Shown here: piece after piece, positions 8,970-10,237 of the stretch
Position numbering within the stretch: position 1 is the stretch's first letter
Layout of the letters: each line of letters starts with the position of its first letter
Origin: an uncultured Clostridia bacterium
GTDB taxonomy: Bacteria > Bacillota > Clostridia > Christensenellales > Borkfalkiaceae
Length of the DNA: 10,237 bases
Assembly (NCBI GenBank): GCA_944354085.1
Contig: CALVPW010000060.1
Span: 1 to 10,237, forward strand
Direction of reading: 5' to 3'
The notes under the pieces: generated by a model
What the model saw: the letters and a program-made list of their open reading frames with translations, nothing else
What the model was told of the DNA's origin: nothing
The model's database searches: none
Translations under genes and position numbers: made by a program

Positions 8970-10049
8970 TTACTCCTCCGCGGGAGCAGCCGCTTCGAGA
9001 TCCATCTTCGCCGCGGCGGATTCGCTCTTCACGTCGATCTTCCAACCCGTGAGGCGCGCCGCGAGACGGGCGTTCTGACCGTCCCTGCCGATGGCGAGCG
9101 ACAGCTTATCGTCGGGCACGACGGCGACGGCGGATCTCTCGCTCATCTGCGTGACCGAAACGACGGTCGCGGGCGAGAGCGCCTTGGCGATAAATTCGAG
9201 CGGGTTCTCGCTCCAAAGGATGATATCGATCTTCTCGCCGCCCAGCTCCTGCACGACGGCGTTGACGCGCGCGCCCTTGTTGCCCACGCAGGCGCCCACG
9301 GCGTCCACGCGGGGATCGACGGAGGCGATCGCCATCTTGGTGCGGTGACCGGGTTCGCGGGAGATGCCCTTGACGACGACGGTCCCTGCCTTGATCTCGG
9401 GCACTTCCTCTTCGAAGAGGCGCTTGACGAGCCCGGGCGCCGCGCGCGAAACGAGCACCTGCGCGTTCCTGCCGCCGCTCTTGACGCGCTTTACGTACAC
9501 CTTGATCCTGTCGCCCGCAAAATACTTTTCTCCGGGGACCTGATCCTGCGGCAGCATGAGCCCTTCGATCTGCCCTTTGCCGATCTCCACATACACGTTG
9601 CGCGCGTCCACCTTACGCACGAGCCCGCTCATGAGTTCGCCTTCCTTATCGGAAAACTCGGAGAGAGTGTTGTCGCGCTCGGTCTCGTGCAGCTTTTGCA
9701 GGATGACCTGCTTGGCAGTCTGCGCCGCGATGCGGGTAAAGTCCTTGGGCGTGAACTCTTCGGTGAGCACGTCGCCCACTTTGGCGCTCTTTTTGATGGC
9801 GTGCGCCTCTTCGAGCGAGATCTCCCCGTCGGCAGGTTCTTCGCTGTCCACCACGGTGCGCGTGAGGAAGAAGCGGATGGTGCACTTTTCGGGATCCAGC
9901 CGCACTTCGACGCCCGCCGCGTCGCCCAAAAACTGCTTTTTATAGGCGGATGCGAGCGCCGTGGAGAGCGCTTCGAGGAAGACGTCTTCCCCGATGCCCT
10001 TTTCCCGTTCCAGATCGGCAAGTGCCGCAAAGAAATCCTTATTGGTCAT
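8970..10049 (-). CDS. nusA: Transcription termination/antitermination factor NusA
   Basis: Binds RNA polymerase and nascent RNA, modulating pausing, intrinsic termination and antitermination. The 359-residue protein has the N-terminal polymerase-binding domain (about 1-130, MTNKDFFAALADLEREKGI), an S1 domain (about 137-200, GELMSGLVRKVDARNVYVEI), KH1 with GACVGNKGARVNAV (252-265) and KH2 with AIGRDGQNARLAARLTGWKI (319-338). There are no C-terminal acidic repeats, as in other Firmicutes. The start at 10049 is chosen because AAGGAG lies 7 bases upstream (10057-10062) and conservation begins here; the reading frame extends 15 codons further up but that stretch overlaps rimP and has no ribosome site. 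Confidence 0.97.
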   Translation of the reverse strand: MTNKDFFAALADLEREKGIGEDVFLEALSTALASAYKKQFLGDAAGVEVRLDPEKCTIRFFLTRTVVDSEEPADGEISLEEAHAIKKSAKVGDVLTEEFTPKDFTRIAAQTAKQVILQKLHETERDNTLSEFSDKEGELMSGLVRKVDARNVYVEIGKGQIEGLMLPQDQVPGEKYFAGDRIKVYVKRVKSGGRNAQVLVSRAAPGLVKRLFEEEVPEIKAGTVVVKGISREPGHRTKMAIASVDPRVDAVGACVGNKGARVNAVVQELGGEKIDIILWSENPLEFIAKALSPATVVSVTQMSERSAVAVVPDDKLSLAIGRDGQNARLAARLTGWKIDVKSESAAAKMDLEAAAPAEE

Positions 10050-10056
10050 GATGATT

Positions 10057-10062
10057 CTCCTT
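10057..10062 (-). promoter_or_regulatory. Shine-Dalgarno of nusA
   Basis: AAGGAG 7 bases before the ATG at 10049. It rules out the longer in-frame start at 10094. Confidence 0.85.
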
Positions 10063-10090
10063 ATTTTCCGTTGTGATAACGCCGCTGCGT

Positions 10091-10237
10091 TCAAACTTCG
10101 ATCAAAAGACAGACTTTGGAAGTCTTATCGAAGGGGATGCGTTTTTCCCCTTTTGCCGTATCGAGGCAGATGACGCCCGCTTCAAAGGCGGTCAGCGTCC
10201 CCTCGTGATATTTGGCGCCCTCGTACGGGGCGTAAAG
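10091..10237 (-). CDS. rimP: Ribosome maturation factor RimP, C-terminal fragment
   Basis: RimP binds free 30S subunits and is needed for their maturation. Only the last 48 residues are in the window; the rest lies past the right edge. They fit the C-terminal SH3-like domain: LYAPYEGAKYHEGTLTAFEA, then GVICLDTAKGEKRIPFDKTS, ending LLIEV and TGA. This matches the family pattern of a Y-x-P-x-x-G start, an E/F-G-x-L strand and a final PxxxIxxARL-like segment. Position 41 bases before nusA is the invariant place of rimP in bacteria and supports the call. The 41-base gap holds only the nusA ribosome site. Confidence 0.9.
   Translation of the reverse strand, partial: LYAPYEGAKYHEGTLTAFEAGVICLDTAKGEKRIPFDKTSKVCLLIEV

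Noticed and set aside
8481..10076. A plus-strand open frame of about 531 codons opposite ylxQ, ylxR and nusA
   Set aside because: It crosses three well-identified minus-strand genes, shows no known motif and has shadow-type composition.

Overview
The window is an almost gap-free stretch of housekeeping genes, all read on the minus strand, so gene order runs from high to low coordinates. It is GC-rich, and its gene content and order suggest a Gram-positive bacterium of the Firmicutes, most likely a GC-rich member of the Clostridia. Support comes from the rimP-nusA-ylxR-ylxQ-infB-rbfA order, a short NusA without the C-terminal repeats of enterobacteria, an nrnA gene between rbfA and truB, a Bacillus-like EF-P loop, and strong AAGGAG/GGAGG ribosome sites. 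The genus cannot be named from the sequence alone.

Region 1 (10237 down to about 2801) is the classical nusA/infB operon: 3' end of rimP (30S maturation), nusA (transcription elongation/termination), ylxR and ylxQ (small RNA-binding proteins), infB (initiation factor 2), rbfA (16S maturation), nrnA (nano-RNase/pAp phosphatase), truB (tRNA Psi55) and ribF (FMN/FAD synthesis). Most junctions overlap or nearly touch, so translational coupling is likely. The one sizeable gap, 67 bases between ylxQ and infB, holds two GC-rich hairpins.

Region 2 (2804 to 1935) is an endonuclease IV-like TIM-barrel gene joined to ribF by an ATGA overlap. It occupies the place where rpsO and pnp follow ribF in Bacillus.

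Region 3 (1938 to 1) starts with a near-consensus sigma-A promoter with an extended -10, whose -35 hexamer includes the stop codon of the TIM-barrel gene. It should drive an M24 aminopeptidase, elongation factor P and D-aminoacyl-tRNA deacylase (cut by the window edge). The promoter lies so close to the peptidase start that its transcript appears leaderless or nearly so.

Together the genes cover ribosome assembly, initiation, elongation rescue at proline stretches, tRNA modification and proofreading, RNA-fragment turnover and flavin synthesis. I see no mobile element, CRISPR array, tRNA/rRNA gene, phage gene or defence system. The unusual points are details: the leaderless promoter arrangement, the atypical IF-2 N-terminus, the hairpins before infB, a missing metal ligand in the TIM-barrel protein, and the joining of two normally separate gene clusters.
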